Of a stretch of DNA of 64,000 nucleotides, positions 43,884 through 53,745 are shown piece by piece. Within the stretch, counting starts at the first letter, position 1. Each line of letters starts with the position of its first letter. This DNA comes from Morococcus cerebrosus. GTDB lineage: Bacteria > Pseudomonadota > Gammaproteobacteria > Burkholderiales > Neisseriaceae. A program made the position numbers and the translations under genes. The notes below the pieces were generated by a model, which worked only from the letters and a program-made list of their open reading frames with translations, made no database searches and was not told where the DNA came from. The stretch covers positions 2,046,001-2,110,000 of the forward strand of contig NZ_CP094242.1 in the NCBI RefSeq assembly GCF_022749515.1. Direction: 5' to 3'.

Positions 43884-45326
43884 ATGCACTCAACTTACGC
43901 TACCGTACAGCGCGATTTACTCGAAGCCAATCACCTTTCTCCCGAGCTGCTCGCCAAAAGCCTGAGCATCATCGGCGCGCATCACGTCGATTACGCCGAC
44001 ATCTACTGCCAGCGCACTGCTTTTGAAAGCTGGCATTTGGAAGAGGGCATCGTCAAATCGGGCAGCTTCCAAATTGATCAGGGGGTGGGCGTGCGCGCTG
44101 TTTCGGGCGAAAAAACCGCTTTTGCCTATGCGGACAGTTTGTGTATCGATTCGATCAACCGTTCCGCCCAAGCCGTCCGCGTCATCGGCGCGGCAGGCGG
44201 CGAAGCTTCTGTCAAAGTGCCGTCCGCCGCATACGGCAAATCCGTCCATGCGGTGCTGAATCCCATTATCGGTCTCGATTCTGCCGCCAAAGTTGCCTTA
44301 TTGAACAAAGTGGAAACGCTTGCCAAAGCCGCCGATCCGCGCATCGTGCAAGTGATGGCGGGGCTGACTTGCGAATACGACATGATTTACATCGCCCGCC
44401 TCGACGGCAGGCACGCCGCCGACATCCGTCCGATGGTGCGCCTGAACGTTACCGTCATCGCCAAACAGGGCGACCGGCGCGAACAGGGCAGCGCGGGCGG
44501 CGGCGGTCGCTACGACTTGGCTTATTTTGATGAAACTTTGGTGCGGCAGTTTGTCGATTCCGCCGTCAAACAAGCCCTGATTAATCTCGAATCCCGCCCT
44601 GCACCCGCAGGCGAAATGACCGTTGTCTTGGGCAACGGCTGGCCGGGCGTGTTGCTGCATGAAGCCGTCGGACACGGTTTGGAAGGCGATTTCAACCGCA
44701 AAGAAACCAGTGTCTTTTCAGGCAGAATCGGCGAGCGCGTTGCCACCAAAGGCGTTACCGTCGTTGATCAGGGTGACATTGCCGACAGGCGCGGTTCGCT
44801 CAATATCGACGACGAAGGCAATGAAACACGCCGCACCGTATTGATTGAGGACGGCATCTTGGTCGGCTATATGCAGGACGAAACCAACGCCCGCCTGATG
44901 GGTACGCAATCCACCGGCAACGGCCGCCGCGAAAGCTACGCCTCCGCCCCTATGCCGCGCATGACCAATACCTTTATGGAAAACGGCGGCTACGAACCCG
45001 ACGAAATCATCGCGTCCATCGACAAAGGCATTTACGCCGTCAATTTCGGCGGCGGACAAGTGGACATCACCAGCGGCAAATTTGTCTTCAGCGCATCCGA
45101 AGCATGGTGGGTCGAAGGCGGCAAACTGCAATATCCTGTCAAAGGCGCGACCATCATCGGCAACGGCCCCGAAGTTTTGAAACACGTCTCCATGATAGGT
45201 AACGATACTGCGTTGGATAGCGGTGTCGGTGTGTGTGGCAAAGACGGGCAGAGCGTTCCTGTCGGCGTCGGACAACCGACCTTGCGGATTGATGCTGGGT
45301 TGACCGTTGGCGGTAGCGAGATTTAA
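43884..45326 (+). CDS. tldD: Metalloprotease TldD
   Basis: Catalytic subunit of the TldD/TldE peptidase. The 480-residue length (from MHSTYATVQRDLLEANHLS) equals E. coli TldD; an upstream ATG 18 codons earlier precedes a DUS and is not preferred. The zinc site HEAVGHGLEGD (HExxxH) lies at about 265, and IDQGVGVRAVSGEKTAFAYAD and SGKFVFSASEAWWVEGGKL are family blocks. The partner pmbA is about 35 kb away on the other strand. No obvious peptide precursor is next to either gene. Confidence 0.96.
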   Translation: MHSTYATVQRDLLEANHLSPELLAKSLSIIGAHHVDYADIYCQRTAFESWHLEEGIVKSGSFQIDQGVGVRAVSGEKTAFAYADSLCIDSINRSAQAVRVIGAAGGEASVKVPSAAYGKSVHAVLNPIIGLDSAAKVALLNKVETLAKAADPRIVQVMAGLTCEYDMIYIARLDGRHAADIRPMVRLNVTVIAKQGDRREQGSAGGGGRYDLAYFDETLVRQFVDSAVKQALINLESRPAPAGEMTVVLGNGWPGVLLHEAVGHGLEGDFNRKETSVFSGRIGERVATKGVTVVDQGDIADRRGSLNIDDEGNETRRTVLIEDGILVGYMQDETNARLMGTQSTGNGRRESYASAPMPRMTNTFMENGGYEPDEIIASIDKGIYAVNFGGGQVDITSGKFVFSASEAWWVEGGKLQYPVKGATIIGNGPEVLKHVSMIGNDTALDSGVGVCGKDGQSVPVGVGQPTLRIDAGLTVGGSEI

Positions 45327-45342
45327 GGCAGGTAGCAAAGTC

Positions 45343-45386
45343 AAACGTCGTCTGAAAACTGTATTTAGGGTTTTCAGACGACGTTT
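45343..45386. terminator. tldD terminator (variant inverted DUS)
   Basis: AAACGTCGTCTGAAAAC and GTTTTCAGACGACGTTT; both arms carry C instead of G before GTCGTCTGAA, a compensated variant. Confidence 0.75.
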
Positions 45387-45483
45387 TGTAACATATTCAA
45401 GCCAACCTATATTCCCACGCACGCAGAAATAGCGGCAAGTTTGCCGTTTTAACCGCATTTCCTATTCAGAACCATTATCCACC

Positions 45484-45942
45484 ATGAAACACCAAAATAA
45501 AATTTCTGCCTTTTTTAACACCTTATCCATCATCTTATGGATAACATCGCTTTTTTGCACTGTCTTTTTCTACGGAGAAGGGGAAGCCCATAACGGCATC
45601 TATATCTTGACGCTAGGTTCCCTCTTCAGCTGGTTTATGGGCTTCTTCAATATTGGTTATTTTGCCGTCTATGCCAATTATTTTTGGATGGCGGCAGTCA
45701 TTCTGTATTGGTATCAAAAACAAATCGAAATATGGATGATGAAATGGCTGCTCGTATTTATGTGGGTCCTCGCCATACTGACTTTCTCGCTTACTACGAT
45801 TCACAAAAATTCCGAAGTTATCGGCATTACTGGCTACGGTGCCGGATTCTACTTGTGGTTTGCCGCCCTCTTCTGCGCCACCATCGGCATCTTGTTAGGA
45901 AAGGACTGGCTAAAAAAACAGAAAAAGAAAACGACAGCCTAA
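45484..45942 (+). CDS. Four-helix membrane protein of unknown function
   Basis: 152 residues with four hydrophobic helices (about 12-28, 38-62, 68-80, 85-105, 115-138, the last two tightly spaced) and a basic C-terminus (KKQKKKTTA). AT-rich relative to neighbours. No family recognised. It lies between tldD and tex with a DUS hairpin after it. Confidence 0.6.
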   Translation: MKHQNKISAFFNTLSIILWITSLFCTVFFYGEGEAHNGIYILTLGSLFSWFMGFFNIGYFAVYANYFWMAAVILYWYQKQIEIWMMKWLLVFMWVLAILTFSLTTIHKNSEVIGITGYGAGFYLWFAALFCATIGILLGKDWLKKQKKKTTA

Positions 45943-45954
45943 TGCCTCACGATA

Positions 45955-46014
45955 AAAGTCGTCTGAAACCGATTTGACATGTATTCCAAACCGATTTCCA
46001 TTTTCAGACGACTC
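45955..46014. terminator. Imperfect inverted DUS hairpin
   Basis: AAAGTCGTCTGAAA and TTTCAGACGACT, with a long loop, after the small membrane-protein gene. A second DUS follows at 46050-46063, directly before tex. Confidence 0.5.
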
Positions 46015-46069
46015 CTCCACCCTTCTCTGCCATTGATATAATAATCACTTTTTCAGACGACCTTTCCCC

Positions 46070-48343
46070 ATGAACATCACCCAAATCCTATCCCAAGAAC
46101 TCTCCGCTACCGCCGCGCAAATCACCGCCGCCGTCGAGCTTTTAGACGACGGCGCGACCGTGCCCTTTATCGCCCGCTACCGCAAGGAAGCCACGGGCGG
46201 GCTGGACGATACGCAGCTGCGCCAGCTTGCCGAGCGGCTGCAATACCTGCGCGAGCTGGAAGAGCGCAAAGCCGTTGTTTTAAAAAGCATTGAAGAGCAA
46301 GGCAAGCTTTCAGACGACCTCAGGGCGCAAATCGAAGCCGCCGACAACAAAACCGCGCTGGAAGACCTGTATCTGCCCTACAAGCCCAAACGCCGCACCA
46401 AAGCGCAAATCGCGCGCGAACACGGTTTGCAGCCGCTGGCGGACGTGCTGCTTGCCGAGCAGCCGCAGGACGTGGAAGCCGCCGCGCAAGGCTACCTGAA
46501 CGAAAACGTCCCCGACGCCAAAGCCGCGCTGGACGGCGCGCGCGCGATTCTGATGGAGCAGTTTGCCGAAGACGCGGAACTCATCGGCACGCTGCGCGAC
46601 AAGCTGTGGAACGAAGCCGAAATCCACTCGCAAGTCGTTGAAGGCAAAGAAACCGAAGGCGAAAAATTCAGCGATTATTTCGACCACCGCGAACCCGTCC
46701 GCGCCATGCCCAGCCACCGCGCGCTGGCGGTTTTGCGCGGCCGCAACGAAGGCGTGTTGAACATCGCGCTCAAATACCAGCCCGACGACACGCCGATTAC
46801 CCAGCAAAGCGAATACGAGCAAATCATCGCCCGCCGTTTCAAGATTTCAGACGGTCACAAATGGCTGCGCGACACCGTGCGCCTGACTTGGCGCGCGAAA
46901 ATCTTTTTGTCGCTGGAACTCGAAGCCTTAGGCCGTCTGAAAGAAGCCGCCGATACCGACGCGATTACCGTGTTCGCTCACAATCTCAAAGACTTGCTGC
47001 TCGCCGCGCCCGCCGGACGGCTGACGACTTTGGGTCTCGACCCCGGCTACCGCAACGGCGTGAAATGCGCCGTGGTGGACGACACGGGCAAGCTGCTGGA
47101 TACCGTCATTGTCTATTTGCATCAAGAAAACAATATGTTGGCAACGTTGTCGCGCCTGATTAAGCAGCACGGCGTGAAGCTCATCGCCATCGGTAACGGC
47201 ACCGCCAGCCGCGAAACCGACAAAATTGCGGGCGAACTGGTGCGCGGAATGCCGGAAATGGGGCTGCACAAAATCGTCGTTTCCGAAGCCGGCGCGTCGA
47301 TTTATTCCGCGTCCGAACTGGCGGCACGCGAGTTCCCCGACTTGGACGTTTCCCTGCGCGGCGCGGTGTCCATCGCCCGCAGGCTGCAAGACCCGCTCGC
47401 CGAGTTGGTCAAAATCGACCCCAAATCCATCGGCGTGGGCCAGTATCAGCACGACGTGAACCAAAGCCAGCTCGCCAAATCGCTGGACGCGGTGGTCGAA
47501 GACTGCGTGAACGCTGTCGGCGTGGACGTGAATACCGCCTCTGCCCCGCTCTTGGCGCGGATTTCCGGTTTGAATCAGACCCTTGCCCAAAACATCGTCG
47601 CCTACCGCGATGAAAACGGCGCGTTCGACAGCCGCAAAAAACTGCTGAAAGTACCGCGTTTGGGCGAAAAAACCTTCGAGCAGGCGGCTGGCTTTTTGCG
47701 GATTAACGGCGGCAAAGAGCCGCTGGACGCGAGCGCCGTCCACCCCGAAGCCTATCCCGTCGTCGCCAAAATGCTGGCGCAACAAGGCATTACCGCCGCC
47801 GAACTCATCGGCAACCGCGAGCTTGTGAAGCAAATCAAAGCGTCCGACTTCACCGACGAACGCTTCGGCCTGCCGACCATTCTGGACATCCTGTCCGAAC
47901 TGGAAAAACCCGGCCGCGACCCGCGCGGCGAGTTTCAGACGGCCTCTTTTGCCGAAGGCATTCACGAAATCAACGACTTGCAAGTCGGCATGATACTCGA
48001 AGGCGTGGTTTCTAACGTCGCCAACTTCGGCGCGTTTGTGGACATCGGCGTCCATCAAGACGGCTTGGTGCACATCTCCGCCCTGTCCAATAAGTTCGTC
48101 CAAGACCCGCGCGAAGTGGTGAAAGCCGGCGACGTGGTGAAAGTGAAAGTGCTGGAAGTCGATGCCGCCAGAAAACGCATCGCGCTGACCATGCGGCTGG
48201 ATGACGAAGCGGGCGGCGCAACCAAAGGCAACAGGCCGTCTGAAAGCAAACACTCTGAACGCCGCAACCGCAAACCACAACGCAACGACCGCGCCCCGAC
48301 CAATTCGGCGATGGCAGATGCGTTTGCGAAGTTGAAGCGGTAA
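46070..48343 (+). CDS. tex: Transcription accessory protein Tex
   Basis: 757-residue RNA-binding protein. Order of domains: N-terminal helical Tex region (about 1-190), YqgF/RuvX-like fold starting [20 protein letters not shown] (about 325), helix-hairpin-helix (about 490-560, [24 protein letters not shown]), and a C-terminal S1 domain (about 640-710, [31 protein letters not shown]). A basic low-complexity tail follows. Tex binds RNA polymerase and RNA and affects transcription of virulence genes in several pathogens. The ATG follows a DUS (CAGACGACCTTTCCCCATG). Confidence 0.97.
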   Translation: MNITQILSQELSATAAQITAAVELLDDGATVPFIARYRKEATGGLDDTQLRQLAERLQYLRELEERKAVVLKSIEEQGKLSDDLRAQIEAADNKTALEDLYLPYKPKRRTKAQIAREHGLQPLADVLLAEQPQDVEAAAQGYLNENVPDAKAALDGARAILMEQFAEDAELIGTLRDKLWNEAEIHSQVVEGKETEGEKFSDYFDHREPVRAMPSHRALAVLRGRNEGVLNIALKYQPDDTPITQQSEYEQIIARRFKISDGHKWLRDTVRLTWRAKIFLSLELEALGRLKEAADTDAITVFAHNLKDLLLAAPAGRLTTLGLDPGYRNGVKCAVVDDTGKLLDTVIVYLHQENNMLATLSRLIKQHGVKLIAIGNGTASRETDKIAGELVRGMPEMGLHKIVVSEAGASIYSASELAAREFPDLDVSLRGAVSIARRLQDPLAELVKIDPKSIGVGQYQHDVNQSQLAKSLDAVVEDCVNAVGVDVNTASAPLLARISGLNQTLAQNIVAYRDENGAFDSRKKLLKVPRLGEKTFEQAAGFLRINGGKEPLDASAVHPEAYPVVAKMLAQQGITAAELIGNRELVKQIKASDFTDERFGLPTILDILSELEKPGRDPRGEFQTASFAEGIHEINDLQVGMILEGVVSNVANFGAFVDIGVHQDGLVHISALSNKFVQDPREVVKAGDVVKVKVLEVDAARKRIALTMRLDDEAGGATKGNRPSESKHSERRNRKPQRNDRAPTNSAMADAFAKLKR

Positions 48344-48406
48344 CATTAGTCTGAAGTGCTATTTAAAGTAAAACCGTTTTGAAACAAATAAATAAAATTA
48401 AATTGT

Positions 48407-48466
48407 AAAAAAAATCCCGTTTTTTTATCATATCGAAGCGATATAGCAAAAAAATGGGATTTTTTT
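48407..48466 (+). terminator. tex terminator
   Basis: A-rich left arm AAAAAAAATCCC, extended stem with mismatches, and right arm GGGATTTTTTT, about 60 bp after the tex stop. Works in the plus direction. Confidence 0.75.
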
Positions 48467-48488
48467 ATTAATTAACCGAAAACCTAAA

Positions 48489-48536
48489 ATGTACTCGATC
48501 GAACAATTCCCTCCCGAAGCAGACCTCGAAACGGTC
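48489..48536 (+). pseudogene. 5' fragment of fic, cut by the IS element
   Basis: An ATG and 16 codons (MYSIEQFPPEADLETV) match the expected N-terminus of Fic proteins of this type and stop exactly at the left end of the IS. Skipping the element and one copy of its GTC target duplication joins them in frame to VPVLKKLNSAHRYL at 49620. Confidence 0.8.
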
Positions 48537-49616
48537 GGCGGATTCGCATTTGAAGTGCAACTTTCCATAACAGAAAAAGGCCAGTATGCGGTAGCATACG
48601 GCCTTTCCTGCAAGAAAGATTGCCATGAGCTACACACAACTGACCCAAGACGAACGATACCATATCCAATACCTGTCCCGCCACTGCACCATCGCCGAAA
48701 TCGCCAAACAGCTCAACCGCCACAAAAGCACCATCAGCCGCGAAATCAAGCGGCACTGCATCCAAGGACAGCAATACAGCGCCGATAAAGCCCAACGGCA
48801 AAACCGGCTGACCAAACAGCACCGGCGAAAACCCTATAAGCTCGATTCGCAGCTGGTTCAACACATCGACACCCTTATCCGCCGCAAACTCAGTCCCGAA
48901 CAAGTATGTGCCTACCTGCATAAACACCACGGGATCACACTCCATCACAGCACCATTTACCGCTACCTCCGCCAAGACAAAAGCAACGGCGGCACTTTGT
49001 GGCAACACCTCAGAATATGCAGCAAACCCTACCGCAAACGCTACGGCAGCACATGGACCAGAGGCAAAGTGCCCGACCGCGTCGGCATAGAAAACCGACC
49101 TGCTATCGTCGACCAGAAAACCCGCATCGGCGATTGGGAGGCCGACACCATCGTCGGCAAAAATCAGAAAAGCGCGTTATTGACCTTGGTCGAACGCGTT
49201 ACCCGCTACACCATCATCTGCAAATTGAAGAACTTAAAAGCCGAAGACACTGCCCGGGCGGCCATTAGGGTATTAAAGGCATATAAAGCCAGAGTCCACA
49301 CCATCACCATGGATAACGGCAAAGAGTTCTACCAACACACCAAAATAGCCAAAGCATTGAAGGTGAAAACCTATTTTTGCCGCCCTTACCATTCTTGGGA
49401 GAAAGGGCTGAATGAGAACACCAACGGACTCATCCGGCAATATTTCCCCAAACAAACCGATTTCCGAAACATCAGCGATCGGGAGATACGCAGGGTTCAA
49501 GATGAGTTGAACCACCGGCCGAGAAAAACACTTGGCTACGAAACGCCAAGTGTTTTATTCTTAAATCTGTTCCAACCACTGGTACCCTAGTGTTGCACTT
49601 GAAATCCGAATCCAAG
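48537..49616 (+). mobile_element. IS1655-like element (IS30 family), copy 1
   Basis: 1080 bp, from GGCGGATTCGCATTTG to GAAATCCGAATCCAAG, with inverted ends that share GGATTCG-ATTT-AAGTGCAAC (two mismatches). GTC is duplicated on both sides (48534-48536 and 49617-49619), which defines the ends. It is inserted in a fic gene. Confidence 0.9.
48625..49590 (+). CDS. IS30-family transposase (copy 1)
   Basis: 321-residue transposase. N-terminal helix-turn-helix (YTQLTQDERYHIQYL, HCTIAEIAKQLNRHKSTISREI), then the DDE catalytic core: DWEADTIVG (first Asp), TMDNGKEF (second Asp) and ENTNGLIRQYFPK (Glu). Complete and apparently functional. It differs from copy 2 at about seven residues (for example SADKAQRQNR against SAEKAQKQSR). 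Its stop TAG overlaps the GTG that opens the fic fusion frame. Confidence 0.95.
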   Translation: MSYTQLTQDERYHIQYLSRHCTIAEIAKQLNRHKSTISREIKRHCIQGQQYSADKAQRQNRLTKQHRRKPYKLDSQLVQHIDTLIRRKLSPEQVCAYLHKHHGITLHHSTIYRYLRQDKSNGGTLWQHLRICSKPYRKRYGSTWTRGKVPDRVGIENRPAIVDQKTRIGDWEADTIVGKNQKSALLTLVERVTRYTIICKLKNLKAEDTARAAIRVLKAYKARVHTITMDNGKEFYQHTKIAKALKVKTYFCRPYHSWEKGLNENTNGLIRQYFPKQTDFRNISDREIRRVQDELNHRPRKTLGYETPSVLFLNLFQPLVP

Positions 49617-50639
49617 GTCCCTGTCTTGAAAAAACTGAATTCCGCACATCGTTATCTGGCCGAATTAAAAGGCATCTGCCGCAGCATTCCCAACCAAGGC
49701 ATTCTGATTAACACGCTGTCTTTGCAGGAAGCCAAAGACAGTTCTGAAATCGAAAATATCATTACCACCCATGACGAACTGTTCCGTGCAGGAATATCGG
49801 CAAGCCAGTCTAGTCCTGCCATCAAAGAAGTGCAGAATTATGCTTCAGCACTGCATTGCGGCTTCGACCTTATCCAAGAACACGGAATGCTGACCAACAA
49901 TCATATTTTGACGATACAGGCCGAGTTGGAAAAGAACCGTGCCGGATTCCGTAAACAGTCGGGGACGATGCTGAGAAACGACCGTACCGGCGAAACCGTC
50001 TATACGCCGCCGCAACATACGGACGACATCATCCGCCTGATGAGCAGATTGGAAGCATTTATCAACGACGACAACACGGAAAAACCTATCGACCCGCTTA
50101 TCCGCATGGCGCTGCTCCATCACCAGTTTGAAAGCATTCACCCGTTTTACGACGGCAACGGCAGAACAGGCAGGATTATCAATGTGCTGTATCTGGTTTT
50201 AACCGGATTGCTGGATATTCCCGTCTTATACCTCAGCCGCTATCTGGTTCGGAACAAAAACGAATATTACCGCCTGCTGCAACACGTACGCGATACGGGT
50301 GAATGGGAAGATTGGCTGCTGTATATGCTGGAAGCCGTGGAACAAACCGCCAAGGACGGCATCGATACCGTGCAGCAGATCCATCAGGCGATGCTGGACT
50401 ACAAACACCGCATCAGGGAAAACTTCAACTTCTACAGCCAAGACCTGATTAACCACCTGTTCAATCATCCCTACACAAAAATCGATTTCCTGATGAAAAC
50501 GCTGAAAGTTTCCCGCCCCAGTGCCGCCAAATACCTGGACGAACTGACAGAAGGCGGATTCCTGCACAAAGAAAAGATAGGCAGAAGCAACTACTATATC
50601 AATATCGCGCTGATGAATATTTTATTACCAACTGATTGA
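49590..50639 (+). CDS. Fic-domain AMP transferase, IS-truncated and re-fused
   Basis: 349 residues from a GTG that overlaps the transposase stop (TAGTG). The first nine residues (MLHLKSESK) come from the IS end; from VPVLKKLNSAHRYL onward it is a class II Fic protein. It has a Fic_N-like region, the inhibitory helix SSEIEN (SxxxE(G/N)), the catalytic HPFYDGNGRTGR (HxFxxGNGRxxR) and a C-terminal winged helix (KVSRPSAAKYLDELTEGGF). It would AMPylate target proteins. The original gene had MYSIEQFPPEADLETV in place of the IS part. Whether the GTG is used is unknown; it would depend on translational coupling to the transposase. Confidence 0.8.
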   Translation: MLHLKSESKVPVLKKLNSAHRYLAELKGICRSIPNQGILINTLSLQEAKDSSEIENIITTHDELFRAGISASQSSPAIKEVQNYASALHCGFDLIQEHGMLTNNHILTIQAELEKNRAGFRKQSGTMLRNDRTGETVYTPPQHTDDIIRLMSRLEAFINDDNTEKPIDPLIRMALLHHQFESIHPFYDGNGRTGRIINVLYLVLTGLLDIPVLYLSRYLVRNKNEYYRLLQHVRDTGEWEDWLLYMLEAVEQTAKDGIDTVQQIHQAMLDYKHRIRENFNFYSQDLINHLFNHPYTKIDFLMKTLKVSRPSAAKYLDELTEGGFLHKEKIGRSNYYINIALMNILLPTD

Positions 50640-50768
50640 TAACATTTGAAACTTACCCAATATCGAATCAATATATTGCTTACCTGACGCCCGATGGCTT
50701 ATCGATACGAACAGGCGTATAGTTTGAGATATTGCAAACCCATCATCACCACTCAAGGAGTCTAAACC

Positions 50769-51110
50769 ATGAAACCTGTTTTGTTTGCTGCGCTGATTTC
50801 CTGTTTTTCCGTTGCTGCCTATGCGGCTTGTACCGACAGCCAGCAACAGTGTGTGATTTATAAAAACGGTAATGTCGCGGCTGAAGGCGGCTGTACGGTC
50901 AACAAGTGTCAGAATGCCGATGCGCAGGTGTTGAAATGGAAGCTGAAAAACGGTAAAGCCGTAACCGTGGAGATCGGGAAAAACGGCAAGGTTTTGGTGA
51001 ACAAAAAACCGGGAGCGAAGGCGAGCAACAGCAACGCGGCGGGCATGGGCTTGACGTGTTATGCCGCCGATGCGGATAAACGTGAGCAGTTCTGCTCGAC
51101 CAATTATTGA
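50769..51110 (+). CDS. Small secreted Cys-containing protein
   Basis: 113 residues. A clear signal peptide (about 1-20, cleavage after AYA), then a mature domain with six Cys (CTDSQQQC, GGCTVNKC, LTCYA, QFC) and a Lys-rich middle. Probably disulfide-bonded in the periplasm. No family recognised. AAGGAG is 9 nt before the ATG. Convergent with the amidotransferase gene. Confidence 0.75.
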   Translation: MKPVLFAALISCFSVAAYAACTDSQQQCVIYKNGNVAAEGGCTVNKCQNADAQVLKWKLKNGKAVTVEIGKNGKVLVNKKPGAKASNSNAAGMGLTCYAADADKREQFCSTNY

Positions 51111-51125
51111 TAAAAGCGACATAAA

Positions 51126-51158
51126 AAAGGTCGTCTGAACATTTTTCAGACGACCTTT
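51126..51158. terminator. Bidirectional terminator (inverted DUS)
   Basis: AAAGGTCGTCTGAA and TTCAGACGACCTTT with a 5-nt loop, between convergent genes ending at 51110 and 51164. Confidence 0.85.
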
Positions 51159-51163
51159 CATAT

Positions 51164-52006
51164 TTATACGGACACGCCGACTGCGCGGGCGATTGCCAAC
51201 CCCTCTTCCGCACTCATGTAAACAGGGCTTTCGGGGCGGTCGCTGCGGACAATATCACCGTCTCGAAACATGACCAATTCATCAACGGCTAATTGCGACC
51301 AAGTTTCGTCGCGGGTCAAGGGCAATGTGGCAATAACGGAGACTTTGTCATTCGGGGTGGTAACTGCGGAAAAATCAATCATCACGTCATCATCCAAAAG
51401 CCGTGCCTTGCCGAAAGGAGCTTTACGCACGATATAGTGCAGCAGCGTACTGGCATGGGCAAACAGGCAGTCTCCGTTGGACATCACAAAATTGAACAAT
51501 CCGAAGCGGCGAATTTCGTGAGTTAGCGCAGCAACGGCATCAAACAAAGTATCGGAATCAGGTTTCTCAGCAAAGCGGCTGCGAAGCCGGTTGAGGATAT
51601 AACAAAATGCACGTTCGGAGTCGGTCGTACCGACAGCATGGTAATACTCGCCTTGTTCCGGATAAAAATCAATCAAATGCCCATTATGCGCAAAGAGCCA
51701 ATATTCGCCCCACATTTCGCGCATAAAAGGATGGGTATTGGCCAAAGAGGTCTGCCCTTGCGAGGCTTTACGGATGTGGGCAATGACGTTTTCAGATTTA
51801 ATTTGATAGGCGCGAACCAGGTCGGCAACCGGGGAATTTGCGCTGGGCTTGTCATCGTGGAACAAGCGTACACCTTTCCCTTCAAAGAAACCGATACCGA
51901 ATCCATCTGCATGATGGTCGGTAATACCGCCGCGGCGGCGGAAGCCTTCAAAGGAAAACATAATGTCCGTTGGGGTATTACAATTCATGCCGAGCAGTTG
52001 GCACAT
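51164..52006 (-). CDS. Class II glutamine amidotransferase (YafJ-like)
   Basis: 280 residues. The nucleophilic Cys2 (MCQLLGMNC) and the class II block HHADGFGIGFF, AHIRKASQG, THPFMREMWGEYWLFAHNGHL are present. YafJ-type stand-alone enzymes lack a synthetase domain; their substrates are not firmly known. Length is typical. No partner gene nearby. Confidence 0.88.
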   Translation of the reverse strand: MCQLLGMNCNTPTDIMFSFEGFRRRGGITDHHADGFGIGFFEGKGVRLFHDDKPSANSPVADLVRAYQIKSENVIAHIRKASQGQTSLANTHPFMREMWGEYWLFAHNGHLIDFYPEQGEYYHAVGTTDSERAFCYILNRLRSRFAEKPDSDTLFDAVAALTHEIRRFGLFNFVMSNGDCLFAHASTLLHYIVRKAPFGKARLLDDDVMIDFSAVTTPNDKVSVIATLPLTRDETWSQLAVDELVMFRDGDIVRSDRPESPVYMSAEEGLAIARAVGVSV

Positions 52007-52198
52007 GATTTTGACCTTTATTGCTTTAATAGGAATGGAACAATCGGATTATGGTACATTGGACAGTCCGTTTCAATAGACACGATACAGCATCCTCATA
52101 AAATCAATATAACTCTTCATAGCAGGACATCCCAATAATAAAAACCGGATTTCAAAATGAAATCCGGCCTACGATATATTCAAATTTAAAAGCATTCA

Positions 52199-52867
52199 TC
52201 AAAGATATTTGGCTGCCAAATATCCTGCCGCTACCAAGCCGAACATAGCCAACACACCCAAAACAGAAACTAGAACAATCATATTGCGCTTGGAAGTAAG
52301 GGCTTCCAGTCTAGGATCCTGCCCCAACTCCTGCCGCAATTTGCTTTCAAGTTCGGCACGGATTTCTTTCCGCATCAACTTTTCTTCCCGCTCTTTTTCA
52401 AGTTGCAATTTGTGAGCGATTTCAGCTTGTTTTTTATGCTCAAACGCCACCTTTTCCTGCCACTCAATACGTTTACGCTGGATGATTTGCTCGGTTGCAC
52501 TGGCAAAATGGAAATGGCAGACGGCACATTCCTCTGCTGCCACATCCTCCGTAATCGTCATACAAACGGGACATTGCTTTAAAGACGCTTCCTCGTTTTT
52601 ACCTTCGTCCTCACTTACCTGCAACTCCATGGACTGACGCACAATAACATCAAGCCCCAAGTAGTTGAAATACTGCTGCGCATTCTCGCGCTCATCCTGC
52701 GTACAATTCTCGGCAATAATCGCTTGCGGACGTTCAGAAAGTGCCTGAACCAAATCTTCTGCTTCTTTTTCCGGCAAGTTATCATATAGGCATGCATTGA
52801 TACGCTCATGATCAACATCTGGCGGATAAGAAACATAAACATCGTAAAGTTTGTCAGAGTTTTTCAT
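52199..52867 (-). CDS. Zinc-ribbon, coiled-coil, membrane-anchored protein
   Basis: 222 residues from the ATG with AGGA 6 nt upstream (a longer frame exists). An N-terminal globular part (about 1-90) is followed by a CxxC...CxxC zinc ribbon (CPVCMTITEDVAAEECAVC split in two knuckles), a charged coiled coil (about 130-190, RKRIEWQEKVAFEHKKQAEIAHK) and a C-terminal membrane helix (VLVSVLGVLAMFGLVAAGYLAA). No family name; a regulatory or sensing role is only a guess. Confidence 0.7.
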   Translation of the reverse strand: MKNSDKLYDVYVSYPPDVDHERINACLYDNLPEKEAEDLVQALSERPQAIIAENCTQDERENAQQYFNYLGLDVIVRQSMELQVSEDEGKNEEASLKQCPVCMTITEDVAAEECAVCHFHFASATEQIIQRKRIEWQEKVAFEHKKQAEIAHKLQLEKEREEKLMRKEIRAELESKLRQELGQDPRLEALTSKRNMIVLVSVLGVLAMFGLVAAGYLAAKYL

Positions 52868-53152
52868 TGTTATCCTAGAACAAACCGAACTTTTAATCCC
52901 ATTCACGGAAACCGGCTTGATTTTGCTTATACCATGATACACGGCAGCGATCCGTCAACCTATCATCTGACTTAGACACTACTCCCGAAACTTCCTAAAT
53001 TACCCAACTATCTGATAATTAGCTTTGGGTATGCAACCTATCGGCACTAAGCCGAATGTAAATCAAATAACAGATAGTACATGAGTAAATATTCCCAAAG
53101 GGAATTATAGATTATAAGACAGATGATTTTTATTGGAAAGCAATTACAAACG

Positions 53153-53186
53153 AAAGGCCGTTTGTATAAACAAACGGCCTTTTTTA
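53153..53186. terminator. Hairpin after erpA
   Basis: AAAGGCCGTTTG, 6-nt loop, CAAACGGCCTTT; the longer T-run is on the plus side. It lies 13 bp after the erpA stop and may act in both directions. The stem is not a DUS. Confidence 0.7.
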
Positions 53187-53198
53187 TCTACATATGGT

Positions 53199-53537
53199 TC
53201 AAACTGAGAAGGATGAACCACAACCGCAAGTCGTTTCCGCATTCGGATTACGAATAACAAATTGCGATCCTTGCAAACTTTCAGTGTAATCAATTTCCGC
53301 ACCAACCAAATATTGGTAGCTCATCGGATCCACCAAGAAAGTTAGGCCGTTTTTCTGAATTTCAAAATCGTCATCATTTTTGATTTCATCAAAAGTAAAA
53401 CCATACTGGAATCCCGAACAACCTCCGCCATTAACAAACACGCGCAATTTCAAATCGGGATTGTTTTCTTCTGCAATCAAATCGGCAACCTTGGTACAGC
53501 AGCTATCAGTGAAAATAATTGGACTTTCGTCTGACAT
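53199..53537 (-). CDS. erpA: Iron-sulfur cluster insertion protein ErpA
   Basis: A-type carrier delivering Fe-S clusters to apoproteins, including isoprenoid-synthesis enzymes. The 112-residue protein has the three conserved Cys ([12 protein letters not shown], and TTCGCGSSF at the C-terminus), plus [19 protein letters not shown]. Length matches ErpA. AAAGGAAA precedes the ATG. Single gene. Confidence 0.96.
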   Translation of the reverse strand: MSDESPIIFTDSCCTKVADLIAEENNPDLKLRVFVNGGGCSGFQYGFTFDEIKNDDDFEIQKNGLTFLVDPMSYQYLVGAEIDYTESLQGSQFVIRNPNAETTCGCGSSFSV

Positions 53538-53745
53538 GATGTGTTTCCTTTTATATGAATATTTTCGATATTGTCCTGCAAACCTTAACCTAAAGCAAGT
53601 CTGCCCTCAGATTGACCGGCATCAAGAGTTACAGCTTCACGGACTTCTCCATGCAAGATGGAGTCCGCCTCTATATTTATCAATAGAGATAAAAACCATA
53701 AACCACTACTTAACAAGTCGTCTGAAAATACAAGGACTACACCAT

